From positions 62,001 through 126,000 of the forward strand of contig NZ_WJBG01000197.1 in assembly GCF_009709555.1 (NCBI RefSeq): a stretch of DNA of 64,000 bases, read 5' to 3'. The notes under the pieces were generated by a model. It saw only the letters and a list, made by a program, of their open reading frames with translations, ran no database searches and was not told the origin of the DNA. Source of the stretch: Streptomyces blattellae. Lineage in GTDB: Bacteria; Actinomycetota; Actinomycetes; Streptomycetales; Streptomycetaceae. Positions 33,722-42,807 of this stretch are shown here, in pieces. The translations under genes were made by a program, and so were the position numbers. How positions within the stretch are numbered: position 1 is the stretch's first letter; every line of letters begins with the position of its first letter.

Positions 33722-35071
33722 GTGCGGATGCGAGGCCGGATCCGGCTGGCCGGGGCCGCGGCGGGTGCCGCGGTGCTGGCCCCGCTGGGGGTGTGGGCCT
33801 GGCCCGACCAGGAGGAGGACGCGGCCGGGCCGCGGGCGGTGCCGACCGATCTGCGGGACCGTGACACGGAGGCGACGCCCGAGGCACGCCGGGTGTACGC
33901 GATGCTCGCGAACCTGGAGAACGCCGCCCGCCGCGGCCGCCCGAGCCGCACGGTGATCGGCCAGCACGTGGAGCTGCACAACGAGCGGTACAACGCCCGG
34001 TACGGCGACTACGAGGGCACCAAACCGCCGGGCTACTACTACGGCAAGGCCCGCGACATCACCGGCCGGCTGCCCGGCTTCGTGGAACTGGACCTGGGTC
34101 CCGGCTACGGCCAGCCCGGCTGGGCGGTGGGCCAGTCCCGTTCCTACTCCGGCGACTGGCCGGGCTGCCGCCGCCACTGGGGGTATGTCGAGGACGCCGT
34201 GGACCTCGCCGTCGGCGTGTGGGCGGGGCTGCCCAGGGCGGCCGACGGCTCGTACCGCCCCTCGGGCACGCACCGGGAGTGCGTGTCCGGGGCCGAGGTG
34301 TCCCTGCCGCACAACGGCGGCGCCCCGGCGGGCCTGGTCGGGTTCTCCTTCCACCAGCCGTACCCGGGCAGCCCCGTCAAGGGCTTCCCGCAGACCCTGC
34401 ACCGCAACTCACCCGGCGCGCGGGACCCGCGCTGGTTCGCCCGGGTGGTGAGCCGGGGCACCGCCGAGCACCGGGCCCTGCTGCGGGACCTCGCCTATCT
34501 CGCGGACCACCTGGGCTACCTCGCCGACCAGGGCGTACCCGTGCTGCTGCGGCCGTACCACGAGATGAACACCGCGCCGGGCCGTGGTTTCTGGTGGGCG
34601 GGACAGGATCCGGCGGCCTTCCGGAAACTGTGGCATGTCACATACGACTACCTCGTGCACCGCCGCGGCCTGCACAACCTGATCTTCGTATGGGCACCGA
34701 ACTCCTGGGACGGCTCCTACGGCCAAGAGCCCGGGGCGTACTACCCGGGCGGACGCTATGTCGACGTCGTCGGAGTCGACGACTACAGCGACACCCCGGT
34801 CGAGCCGTTCGGCGGCGAACCCTGGACCGAGGTGTGGTACCGCGGCCTGGAGGAGTACCAAAGGCCCCGGATCGTCTCCGAGTCCTTCCATGTCCCGCTC
34901 AACGCCGCACAGCCCAAGACCCTGGTCAGAACGCCGTGGGTGCTGTGGACGGTGTGGGGGCAGGCGCTGTCGTACGACAACGTTTCCGAGCCGCGGGAGA
35001 AGAACACCACAGACGACGTGAAACGGACGTACCTCTCCTCGCGTGTGATCACGGCGCAAGACTTGGCTTGA
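33722..35071 (+). CDS. Secreted GH26 endo-beta-mannanase
   Basis: A 449-residue protein from GTG 33722 (GGAGG at 33705-33709; ATG 33728 is an alternative). A signal peptide or anchor covers residues 4-27. The GH26 barrel has the acid/base in LLRPYHEMNTAPGRGFWW (Glu281) and the nucleophile in RPRIVSESFHVPL (Glu387), with FVWAPNSWDGSY and VDVVGVDDYSD between. GH26 enzymes cut beta-1,4-mannan (a few act on other beta-glucans). It is the first of five genes whose products together suggest synthesis and trimming of a mannose polymer. Confidence 0.88.
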   Translation: MRMRGRIRLAGAAAGAAVLAPLGVWAWPDQEEDAAGPRAVPTDLRDRDTEATPEARRVYAMLANLENAARRGRPSRTVIGQHVELHNERYNARYGDYEGTKPPGYYYGKARDITGRLPGFVELDLGPGYGQPGWAVGQSRSYSGDWPGCRRHWGYVEDAVDLAVGVWAGLPRAADGSYRPSGTHRECVSGAEVSLPHNGGAPAGLVGFSFHQPYPGSPVKGFPQTLHRNSPGARDPRWFARVVSRGTAEHRALLRDLAYLADHLGYLADQGVPVLLRPYHEMNTAPGRGFWWAGQDPAAFRKLWHVTYDYLVHRRGLHNLIFVWAPNSWDGSYGQEPGAYYPGGRYVDVVGVDDYSDTPVEPFGGEPWTEVWYRGLEEYQRPRIVSESFHVPLNAAQPKTLVRTPWVLWTVWGQALSYDNVSEPREKNTTDDVKRTYLSSRVITAQDLA

Positions 35072-35321
35072 TTAACTTTTAAACACATCTTCCTCACAAC
35101 GGCGCCAAAAACCAGCCACGTGTGCAAGTATCGTTCTCCTGTTCGGCCGGTGGTTTGGGCGCCTGGGGGGCATCCGAGCGACGATCGGCCGGAATACGCC
35201 AAAGAGGGCGTTGAGGGTGGGGATCCCAGAGTGAAGGCGTCGTGGTGCGCATGGGCGTGCCATGGCTGAGATCTGTCGCTGCCTCAACGCATACCGATCT
35301 CACGGGAGTTCCGCAGTCGTC
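35072..35321. other. AT-richer gap between the GH26 gene and the GT2 gene
   Basis: The 250-base gap begins with an AT-rich stretch (TTAACTTTTAAACACATC near 35072-35090), unusual for this genome, and could hold a promoter for the glycosyltransferase and the three genes after it. No gene or clear -35/-10 pair was found. Confidence 0.45.
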
Positions 35322-36773
35322 ATGGCATCGACACTGGTCGACGGGGGTGTGCCGCATTCGCGGCACAATCAGAAACTGGCCAAGCGCACCGCGGCGTGGC
35401 GGCCGGGGATCCTGCCGTTCCTCATACCGCTGGTGGGACTGCTGCTGTTCAGTCTCTGGTCGTACACACCCTCCGACTCACCGTTGGCCTGGCTGATAAC
35501 AGTCGCCTGGGCCCTGCCCGTCCCGGGTGTACTCGTGTCCATCCAGGGCTTCGTCCTGATCCGCCGCCGGCTCCGCAAGGCCCATCTGATGACCCCGCCG
35601 GCCCTCGTGGAGCAGGATTTCCTGATCACGCTCGTGCCCACCATCGGCCGGCATGACACCTACCCGGCGCTGGAACGTTCCGTCCTGTCCTATGTGGAAC
35701 ACCTCCCCGAGTGGTTCCCGTACATGCGGGTGGACGTCCTCACCGAGGAGGGCTGCGAAGCCGCGGAACGGATCGACGCACTGGCGGCGAGCAACCCCCT
35801 GATCCGGGTGGTCACCGTCCCGAAGGCCTACCAGACCAAGAACGGCACCCGGTTCAAGGCCCGCGCCAACAACTATGCCCACGAGCTGCGCATCGAGGAG
35901 GGCGAGGCGCTGGAGAACGTCTGGGTGCTGCACATGGACGACGACACCGGCGTGGGTCCCGACACCGCCGCGTCCCTCGCCCAGTTCATCAACCGCCAGC
36001 GGCGCGCGACCCCGGAAGAGGTCAAGCACATGGCGCAGGGCATCCTGACCTACCCGCGCGAGAACGCGGTCAGCATGTTCACGTGGTTCGCCGACGCCAT
36101 CCGCCCGGCGGACGACATCGCGCGGTTCCGCGCCTTCACGGGACTCGGCACACCGGCTGCCGGCGTGCACGGCGAGCTCCTCGTCCTCCGTGCCTCCATC
36201 GAGGCCGAGATCGGCTGGGACTTCGGGCCCAAGGAGATCGTCGAGGACGCCCGGCTGGCCCTGACCTTCTGCCGTATCTACCCGGGCCGCAGCGACTGGT
36301 TCAACGGCCGCTGCTACGGCGCCTCACCGGCCAACTCCAAGGACTTCATCAAGCAGCGCGAGCGCTGGGCCTGGGGCCTGGTCGCCCTCTGCTTCAACCG
36401 CAAGGTGCCGCTGCGCTACCGCTGGTTCCTGACCATCTGCGTGACGAGCTGGATCCTCGGCCCGCTGCAGCATGTCGGCACGGTGCTCTTCCTGGGCTGG
36501 TTCATCGGCGACATGAACACCTCGCCCGTGACCCAGTCGGTCGTCGTGCTGTGGTCGATCAGCTTCGCCTATGTGATCTGGGCGTACTGGGAAGGGCTGC
36601 GGCTCAACGCGATCGCCTCCGCGAACGGCAGGCGCAAGTGGTGGGAGCCCTTCGCGGTGATCCTCATGCTGCCGATGTTCTCCCTCATCGAGGGGATCGG
36701 CGGCATCAAGGGCCTGTGGAAGTTCATCCGCCGCGAGGAGAACAAGTTCGTCGTCATCGCCAAGCCCGCCTGA
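35322..36773 (+). CDS. Membrane GT2 glycosyltransferase, beta-mannosyltransferase (Egh)-like
   Basis: A 483-residue inner-membrane enzyme from ATG 35322. Two membrane spans (about 30-47 and 56-80) precede a cytosolic GT-A domain and three or so C-terminal spans (about 366-395, 403-425, 443-465). Processive-GT2-like motifs are present: the DxD-type WVLHMDDDTGVG (Asp206-208), KEIVEDARLALTF (Glu308-Asp309) and QRERWAWG (345-349). The pattern resembles Egghead-type beta-1,4-mannosyltransferases more than cellulose synthases, but sugar specificity is inferred. Its hydrolase and nucleotidyltransferase neighbours support a mannose polymer or glycolipid. Confidence 0.85.
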   Translation: MASTLVDGGVPHSRHNQKLAKRTAAWRPGILPFLIPLVGLLLFSLWSYTPSDSPLAWLITVAWALPVPGVLVSIQGFVLIRRRLRKAHLMTPPALVEQDFLITLVPTIGRHDTYPALERSVLSYVEHLPEWFPYMRVDVLTEEGCEAAERIDALAASNPLIRVVTVPKAYQTKNGTRFKARANNYAHELRIEEGEALENVWVLHMDDDTGVGPDTAASLAQFINRQRRATPEEVKHMAQGILTYPRENAVSMFTWFADAIRPADDIARFRAFTGLGTPAAGVHGELLVLRASIEAEIGWDFGPKEIVEDARLALTFCRIYPGRSDWFNGRCYGASPANSKDFIKQRERWAWGLVALCFNRKVPLRYRWFLTICVTSWILGPLQHVGTVLFLGWFIGDMNTSPVTQSVVVLWSISFAYVIWAYWEGLRLNAIASANGRRKWWEPFAVILMLPMFSLIEGIGGIKGLWKFIRREENKFVVIAKPA

Positions 36774-36794
36774 CCCGGAAGAGACCGACACCTC

Positions 36795-38018
36795 ATGAAG
36801 CGCGCCCGCTTGCCTTTGCTTGCCGTGCTGCCCGTAACCGTCATCTCGTTCGTGGTCGCGGTCCCCTTCGTCGCCGGTGACCACCCGCTGCGCTGGGAGT
36901 CCGGCTCAGTCCTGCCCGAGGTGGTGCTGAATGGCGAGGACACCGGAAAGCCGAAGTCCTCGAACGGCACCGCCGCGGGTGCGTCGGCCCCGGCCACGAC
37001 GGAAGTCGCCAAGGTGGACAAGGAGTGGAAGGAGGGCATGCCGCAGTGGGGCGTCCAGCTCTACTGGGAGGACAACCCCGACCATTCACTCGACTACGTC
37101 GAGAAGCAGGCCAGACTGCACTCCGACTATCTCGTCGGCCTGCACGCCAACTCCGTCAGCGTGAGCTTCCCCTTCTTCACCGGCGACCGCGACTCCACGG
37201 AGATCAGCGGGGGCGGCAAGACGCCCACCCCCGAGCGGCTCGCCCGGGTCCTGCGGATCTTCCACGAGGCCGGGCTGCGCACGACCGTACGGCCGCTGAT
37301 GGACGAGACGTCCCTCGATGTGGACAACGGCGACTGGCGCGGAAACATCGACCCCACCGACCGCGACGCCTGGTTCGCCTCGTACGAGAAGTTCCTGACG
37401 CCGTATCTGAAGGCGGCGGACGGCGAGCAGGCCGCGACCTTCGTCATCGGCACCGAGCTGAACTCCATGGAGGGCGACACTCGCTGGGACGACCTGGTCG
37501 CCTCCGCCGAGCAGACCTTCTCCGGCGAGGTCGCCTACGACGCCAACTGGGACAACTACGTCTCCGGCCGCATCAACATGCCGGTCAGCCATCTCGGCAT
37601 CGACGCCTACTTCCCCGTGGAAGTGGCGGACACCGCGCCCGTCGAGACGCTGGTGGACGGCTGGAACGACTGGCTGGACAAGAAGGCCACCGGTCCGCTG
37701 CCCAACATCACCATCGCCGAGGCCGGCATCGGCGCGATGAACGGCGCCTACCAAGCGCCCGGCGACTTCTACACCAAGCGCGCCGTCAACCCCCAGGTGC
37801 AGGCCAACTGGTACGAGGCCGTCTGCCAGGTCGTCCAGGAACGGCAGATGAGCGGCGTCTATTGGTGGTCGATCTACTTCGACGACGACCCCAACTCCAA
37901 GCCCGACGACAAGGTCGCCTCCCGGCTCGACTTCGCCGGACGCCCCCTCACCGAGAAGGCCATCAAGTCCTGCTTCACCTCTGACTACGCAGGCCCCGGT
38001 ATCGACACCGCCAGCTGA
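36795..38018 (+). CDS. Secreted GH113-like glycoside hydrolase
   Basis: A 407-residue extracytoplasmic protein: an N-terminal anchor (residues 5-27), a Ser/Ala-rich linker to about 75, then a TIM-barrel. The acid/base is probably Glu221 in FVIGTELNSMEGD and the nucleophile Glu309 in ITIAEAGIGAMNGAY, with GVYWWSIYF near the last strand. The layout matches clan GH-A enzymes of family GH113, where known members are beta-mannanases. It lies 21 bases after the GT2 gene and 15 before the nucleotidyltransferase gene, a tight operon. Confidence 0.8.
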   Translation: MKRARLPLLAVLPVTVISFVVAVPFVAGDHPLRWESGSVLPEVVLNGEDTGKPKSSNGTAAGASAPATTEVAKVDKEWKEGMPQWGVQLYWEDNPDHSLDYVEKQARLHSDYLVGLHANSVSVSFPFFTGDRDSTEISGGGKTPTPERLARVLRIFHEAGLRTTVRPLMDETSLDVDNGDWRGNIDPTDRDAWFASYEKFLTPYLKAADGEQAATFVIGTELNSMEGDTRWDDLVASAEQTFSGEVAYDANWDNYVSGRINMPVSHLGIDAYFPVEVADTAPVETLVDGWNDWLDKKATGPLPNITIAEAGIGAMNGAYQAPGDFYTKRAVNPQVQANWYEAVCQVVQERQMSGVYWWSIYFDDDPNSKPDDKVASRLDFAGRPLTEKAIKSCFTSDYAGPGIDTAS

Positions 38019-38033
38019 CCGAGCGAGGCCATC

Positions 38034-39131
38034 ATGCAAGAAGCCATCATTTTGGTGGGCGGCAAGGGAACCCGCCTGCGCCCCCTGACGAACCACACCC
38101 CGAAGCCGCTGCTCAACGTCGCGGGCTCGTCCTTCATCCGGCACCAGATCGCCAAGCTGATGGACGCGGGCGTCGAGCACGTGGTGTTCGCCACCTCGTA
38201 TCTCGCCAGCCTCTTCGAGGAGGAGTTCAAGGATTTCTCCCAGGAACTGAAGATCTCCTACGCCGTCGAGACCGTCCCGCTCGGCACGGGTGGCGCCATC
38301 CGCAACGCGGCCCGCCTGCTGCGCGGTCCGGTGGACGCCCCTGTCCTGATCCTCAACGGCGACATCCTGTCCGGCCTCGACCTGCGGGACGTCCTGGAGC
38401 GGCACACGGCGCGGGAAGCGGACGTGACGCTGCATCTCACCCGTGTCTCGGACCCGCGCGCCTTCGGCCTGGTGCCCACCGACGAGTCCGGACGGGTCCT
38501 GTCCTTCCTTGAGAAGCCCAAGACCCAGGAGGAGTGCGTCACCGACCAGATCAACGCCGGCTGCTATGTCTTCCGCCGGTCGGTGCTGGACTCCATCCCT
38601 ACCGGCCGAGAGGTCTCGGTCGAGCAGGAGACCTTCCCCGGACTCGTCGCCGAGGGGCGGCGCGTGTACGGCCACACCACCGACGACTACTGGCGGGACC
38701 TCGGCACTCCGCTGGCCTTCGTCCACGGCTCGGCCGACCTGGTCACCGGCCGGGCGACCTCTCCGCTCGTGGCGCGGTCGGGCGAGGCCCTGATCCATCC
38801 CACGGCCGCCGTCGACCCGACCGCCCGCGTCACGGGCGGCTCGACGATCGGTCCGCACGCCGTCATCGGCCCGCGCGTGATCGTCGACCGCTCCATCATC
38901 GGCGGAAACGTCCGCGTCGCCGAGGGCGCCCAGATCCATGAGTCCGTGGTGGACCACGACTCCTCCATCGGCAGCGAATCGTTCCTCCGCGAGGCCGTCG
39001 TCGGCTGCCACGCGCACGTCGGCGCCCAGAACGAGCTGCCCGCCCAGCTGCGGCTGTCGTGCGGCATCCGCATTCCCGCCCAAGGGGTGCGCGTCAGCGG
39101 TACAGCTGTCGCCTGCCCGACGGTCCACTGA
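38034..39131 (+). CDS. Sugar-1-phosphate nucleotidyltransferase (mannose-1-P guanylyltransferase-like)
   Basis: A 365-residue cytosolic enzyme. The catalytic opening is IILVGGKGTRLRPLTNHTPK, then PLLNVAGSSFIRHQI, LGTGGAIRNAARLL and LILNGDILSG (metal Asp). From about 265 a left-handed beta-helix follows, with repeats HPTAAVDPTARVTGGSTIGP and VIVDRSIIGGNVRVAEGAQI. This two-domain form is common to GDP-mannose and dTDP/UDP-glucose pyrophosphorylases. With mannanase-type neighbours, GDP-mannose supply is the best guess, but the nucleotide cannot be read reliably. Confidence 0.85.
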   Translation: MQEAIILVGGKGTRLRPLTNHTPKPLLNVAGSSFIRHQIAKLMDAGVEHVVFATSYLASLFEEEFKDFSQELKISYAVETVPLGTGGAIRNAARLLRGPVDAPVLILNGDILSGLDLRDVLERHTAREADVTLHLTRVSDPRAFGLVPTDESGRVLSFLEKPKTQEECVTDQINAGCYVFRRSVLDSIPTGREVSVEQETFPGLVAEGRRVYGHTTDDYWRDLGTPLAFVHGSADLVTGRATSPLVARSGEALIHPTAAVDPTARVTGGSTIGPHAVIGPRVIVDRSIIGGNVRVAEGAQIHESVVDHDSSIGSESFLREAVVGCHAHVGAQNELPAQLRLSCGIRIPAQGVRVSGTAVACPTVH

Positions 39132-39166
39132 AGTCGCCGGCCAGCCCGGACAGTTACTGGAGAACC

Positions 39167-41191
39167 GTGACCCGCCATCGTTCAACGGCCGCGCAGACGG
39201 AGCGTCTTCGCAAGTACCGGCCGGACATTCAGGGACTGCGCGCCGTGGCCATCATGATGGTGGTCAGCATGCACGTCGGCATCCTCGACATCCACGGCGG
39301 CGTGGACGTCAGCTTCGTGCTCAGCGGCTTCCTCATCGGCAGCCAGCTCCTCGCCGAGATCGACAAGACCGGCAAGGTGTCCCTGAGCAAGTTCTGGGCC
39401 CGCCGCTTCCGCAGGCTCGCCCCGGGCGCCGCGATCACCATCATCGCCACCGCCGTCCTGTCATGGATCTACGCAAGCCCGTTCGTCTTCCGTGACTACA
39501 TGTCCGACGGGTTCGCCGCCTCGCTGAGCGTCATCAACTGGCGCCTCGCCGAGAACGGCACCGACTACTTCGCGAACGACGGCAGCCAGTCCCCGTACCA
39601 GCACTTCTGGTCGCTGGGCATCGAGGAGCAGTTCTACGTCGTCGCCCCGGTCGCCCTCGTCGCGGTGGCCTGGATCAGCCGCCTCATCTTCCGCAACCGC
39701 TTCCTGGTGGCCGTGTTCCTGATGGCCGTGGTGGGCGGATCGTTCTACCTGGGCTACACGCTGACCGAGACCAACCAGCCCCTCGCCTACTTCAGCACCC
39801 ACACCCGCATCTGGGAAATCACCTTCGGCGTTTTGCTCGCCCTCAGCGCGAGGTTCGTTTCCCGCATGCCCAGGGGGCTGGCCGGCGTCGTTTCCTGGCT
39901 CGGCCTCGGCACCCTCCTCGTCACCTCGATGCTCATCACGGACGAGACCCCACTGCCGGGGTACGCGGTGGCCGGTCCGGTGCTCGGCGCCACGATGATC
40001 ATCGCCGGCGGATGCGCCAACCCCCGGCTGGGTGCCGAGAAAATCCTGGACAACCCCGTCTTCAACTTCATCGGAAACGTCAGCTACGGCTGGTACCTGT
40101 GGCACTGGCCCGTCCTGATCCTCTGGCCGCACGTCCTCGACCGGGAATTCACGTACTCGGACCGGTTCCGGGTGGCGTTCCTCTCCTTCTTCCTGGCGAT
40201 CGCCATGCACTACATCGTCGAGAAGCGCTTCAGGGACAACGTGAAGCTCGTCCTCAGCCCCTGGCGTGGCATCCTCACCGGCGGCACGCTGACGGCCACC
40301 GCCGCCGTCGCCACGACGCTTGCCCTGCAGGTGCCGCTCAACCTCTCGCTCGCGACCTCCGGCAGCGCCGCCGCCGCGGGCTTCGGCGGCACCGAGTCGG
40401 TGAAGCAGGCCGTGAGCACGATGAGCAGCCCTGAAATCAGCGAGAAGGCACTGCTGAGCGCGCCGGACGACCGGGGCGACTACGGCTGCATCGACGACCT
40501 GTTGATCACCGGCTACTCCCTGCGCGACGAGTGCGTCATGGGCGACAAGGAGGCCGACCGGACCATGGTGCTGATGGGCGACTCGCACGCCTATCAGTGG
40601 GGCAACGCCTTCAACGAACTCGGCCTCAAGCTGCACGTCAAGGTCATCACGGTGATCAAGAGCGGCTGCAGCCCCGAGGTCTACAAGATCACCCGTGAGG
40701 ACCTCGGGCGCGAGTACACCGAGTGCACGAGCTGGCGGAAGACCGCCCTCGACAAGATCGGCGAGATCGACCCGGACGTGATCGTCGTGACCAACCGCGT
40801 CCAGGAGACCACCACACGCGAAGGCGCCAGTGAGACCTTCAAGACGCTGAAGGCGACGGGCGCGGAGCTGGTCTATCTCACGGACACGCCGTATCCGAAC
40901 TTCAACGTCCCGGACTGCCTGGCGGAGAACTCGGACAAGCTCTCCAACTGCAGCCCGAAGGCCGAGAACGTCGTCGACCGCGCCGAATTCCGGCTGATGG
41001 AACGCGAGGTGGCCGAGGACAACGGCTTCAAGGTCATCGACACGATCCCCGCGTTCTGTGCGGACGGCTACTGCCCGGCCGTGATCGGCGGACACGTGGT
41101 CTATTGGGACTACAGCCATATGACGGGCAGCTACGCACGATCACTGACGTCGTTCCTCCAGCCGGCCTTCGAGGAGATCCTGGCCGGCTGA
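39167..41191 (+). CDS. OafA-type acyltransferase with C-terminal SGNH domain
   Basis: A 674-residue enzyme from GTG 39167 (GGAG nearby). The first 360 or so residues form an acyltransferase-3 membrane domain with about ten spans: RPDIQGLRAVAIMMVVSMH (His36), DVSFVLSGFLIG, HFWSLGIEEQFYVVAPV and GNVSYGWYLWHWPVL. The extracytoplasmic SGNH domain has GDSHAYQWGNAF (Ser473) and the C-terminal DYSHMTG (Asp648, His651). Such enzymes O-acetylate exported glycans. It ends the sugar cluster and stops five bases from the convergent truA stop. Confidence 0.92.
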   Translation: MTRHRSTAAQTERLRKYRPDIQGLRAVAIMMVVSMHVGILDIHGGVDVSFVLSGFLIGSQLLAEIDKTGKVSLSKFWARRFRRLAPGAAITIIATAVLSWIYASPFVFRDYMSDGFAASLSVINWRLAENGTDYFANDGSQSPYQHFWSLGIEEQFYVVAPVALVAVAWISRLIFRNRFLVAVFLMAVVGGSFYLGYTLTETNQPLAYFSTHTRIWEITFGVLLALSARFVSRMPRGLAGVVSWLGLGTLLVTSMLITDETPLPGYAVAGPVLGATMIIAGGCANPRLGAEKILDNPVFNFIGNVSYGWYLWHWPVLILWPHVLDREFTYSDRFRVAFLSFFLAIAMHYIVEKRFRDNVKLVLSPWRGILTGGTLTATAAVATTLALQVPLNLSLATSGSAAAAGFGGTESVKQAVSTMSSPEISEKALLSAPDDRGDYGCIDDLLITGYSLRDECVMGDKEADRTMVLMGDSHAYQWGNAFNELGLKLHVKVITVIKSGCSPEVYKITREDLGREYTECTSWRKTALDKIGEIDPDVIVVTNRVQETTTREGASETFKTLKATGAELVYLTDTPYPNFNVPDCLAENSDKLSNCSPKAENVVDRAEFRLMEREVAEDNGFKVIDTIPAFCADGYCPAVIGGHVVYWDYSHMTGSYARSLTSFLQPAFEEILAG

Positions 41192-41196
41192 CCCCG

Positions 41197-42057
41197 CTAC
41201 CCGCAGCACCCCGCCGACGGCAACGTCCGCCTGTTCCGCGCCTCCTTGTTCCGCGCGGCCAGCAACTCGTCGGCGGGGTAACCGACTTCCTCCAGCGTCA
41301 GCCCATGCGGCCGTACGACATGCACGGCGGAGTCACGCACCCCGGCGGCGAGGACCTTCCCCGGCCAGTCGGGCGCCCGGTGCCCGTCCCCCACGAACAG
41401 CAGGGCGCCGATGAGCGACCGCACCATGTTGTGGCAGAAGGCGTCCGCGCGCACGGTGGCCGTGATGATCCCGTCATCACCCCGGACGAGGCTCAGCTCC
41501 TGCAGCGTACGAATGGTCGTGGCGCCCTCATGCTTCTTGCAGTAGGCGGCGAAGTCGTGCTCCCCGAGCAGCCGCCGAGCCGCCTCGTTCATGGCGTCGA
41601 CGTCAAGGGGCCAGTCGTGCCACAGCACATGGTTCCGCAGCAGCGGATCGACACCGCCGGGATTGTCGGTGACCCGGTAGGCGTACCGCCGCCACACAGC
41701 CGCGAACCGCGCGTTGAACCCCGTGGGCGCCTCCCTGAGCGCCCACACCCGCACGTCCTTCGGCAGCCTCCCGGCCAGCCGCTTGAGCAGCTTCCCGTGG
41801 TGCTCGCCCCACACCTCCCGCGGCAGGTCCACATGCGCGACCTGCCCCCGCGCATGCACCCCGGCATCGGTCCGCCCGGCCACGGTCAGCTCGTACAGGT
41901 CCCCCTTCGAGCGCGTCACCGTCCGCAGGGCGTCCTCGATCTCCGCCTGCACGGTCCGCCGCCCCGCGGCCTGCTTGGCCCAGCCGGAGAACTCGGTGCC
42001 GTCGTAGGAAAGGTCCAGACGGACACGGACGTAACCGGGTGCCACTTCATCACTCAC
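41197..42057 (-). CDS. truA: tRNA pseudouridine(38-40) synthase TruA
   Basis: 286 residues. The catalytic Asp is in ELTVAGRTDAGVHARGQVAH; other TruA motifs are RLDLSYDGTEFSGWAKQ, GFNARFAAVWRRYAYRV and RADAFCHNMVRSLIGALL. It makes pseudouridine in the anticodon arm. It is the last gene of the ribosomal block, downstream of rplQ. Confidence 0.96.
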   Translation of the reverse strand: MSDEVAPGYVRVRLDLSYDGTEFSGWAKQAAGRRTVQAEIEDALRTVTRSKGDLYELTVAGRTDAGVHARGQVAHVDLPREVWGEHHGKLLKRLAGRLPKDVRVWALREAPTGFNARFAAVWRRYAYRVTDNPGGVDPLLRNHVLWHDWPLDVDAMNEAARRLLGEHDFAAYCKKHEGATTIRTLQELSLVRGDDGIITATVRADAFCHNMVRSLIGALLFVGDGHRAPDWPGKVLAAGVRDSAVHVVRPHGLTLEEVGYPADELLAARNKEARNRRTLPSAGCCG

Positions 42058-42085
42058 GTGGAGATCCTCTCAGGAACACAAGAGC

Positions 42086-42113
42086 GGGCCCGCTCCTCGA
42101 AAGGAACGGGCCC
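42086..42113. terminator. Hairpin between rplQ and truA
   Basis: GGGCCCGCTCCT-CGAA-AGGAACGGGCCC forms a 12-bp stem with one mismatch and a CGAA loop. It lies just upstream of truA on the minus strand, so rplQ transcripts probably terminate or are processed here. Confidence 0.7.
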
Positions 42114-42118
42114 ACTGA

Positions 42119-42175
42119 CGCGCCCCCAAAGGGGCGCGGGGAACTGCGCGACCAGCCATGACGAACCCGCAGACG
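42119..42175. repeat. Dispersed intergenic repeat, GGGGCGCGGGGAACTGCGCG type
   Basis: GCGCCCCCAAAGGGGCGC is a strong hairpin, followed by GGGAACTGCGCGACCAGCC and GACGAACCCGCAG. I recall this text from many Streptomyces intergenic regions. It lies 3' of rplQ. Confidence 0.65.
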
Positions 42176-42200
42176 CCGGACGCACAGTCCCCGCAGACGC

Positions 42201-42725
42201 TTACGCGTCCTTGGCCTCCTCGGCGGGAGCCTCAGCGGCGTCCTCGACCTCGGCGTCCTCGGCCTTGGTCACGTCGACCTTGGTCTCCTCCGCCTTGGCC
42301 TCCTCGGCCTCCTTGACCGCACGCTTGGTGGCGGCCTCGGCCTCACCGGTGGCCTCCTGCGCGACCGTCAGCGCCTCGACCAGCTCGATGACAGCCATGG
42401 GCGCGTTGTCGCCACGGCGGTTACCGATCTTGGTGATACGGGTGTAGCCACCCGGACGGTTCTCGTACCGCGGGCCGATCTCGGTGAAGAGCGTGTGGAC
42501 GACGCTCTTGTCCGTGATGACCTGGAGCACCTGACGGCGGTTGTGAAGGTCGCCCTTCTTCGCCTTGGTGACCAGACGCTCGGCGTACGGCCGCAGGCGG
42601 CGGGCCTTCGCCTCGGTGGTGGTGATACGGCCGTGCTCGAACAGCGACTTCGCGAGGTTCGCGAGAAGCAGCTTCTCGTGCGCGGCGCTGCCGCCCAGAC
42701 GGGCACCCTTGGCGGGCTTCGGCAT
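42201..42725 (-). CDS. rplQ: 50S ribosomal protein L17
   Basis: 174 residues. The L17 core (KGARLGGSAAHEKLLLANLA, FEHGRITTTEAKARRLRPYA, RPGGYTRITKIGNRRGDNAP) ends near residue 118. The rest is an Ala/Glu/Lys-rich acidic tail (EAKAEETKVDVTKAEDAEVE) typical of actinomycetes. Last gene of the alpha operon, 189 bases after rpoA. Confidence 0.97.
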   Translation of the reverse strand: MPKPAKGARLGGSAAHEKLLLANLAKSLFEHGRITTTEAKARRLRPYAERLVTKAKKGDLHNRRQVLQVITDKSVVHTLFTEIGPRYENRPGGYTRITKIGNRRGDNAPMAVIELVEALTVAQEATGEAEAATKRAVKEAEEAKAEETKVDVTKAEDAEVEDAAEAPAEEAKDA

Positions 42726-42807
42726 TGTTCTTCTCCTGTGTGTCTGCCCCGGCCGTGTCAGGTACCGGGGTCAGTATCCGAGCAGGCGGTCGCCTGTCGG
42801 AGATCCA

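Noticed and set aside
37086..39185. A 699-codon minus-strand frame opposite the sugar cluster
   Set aside because: Antisense to three genes with full catalytic motifs; low-complexity sequence.
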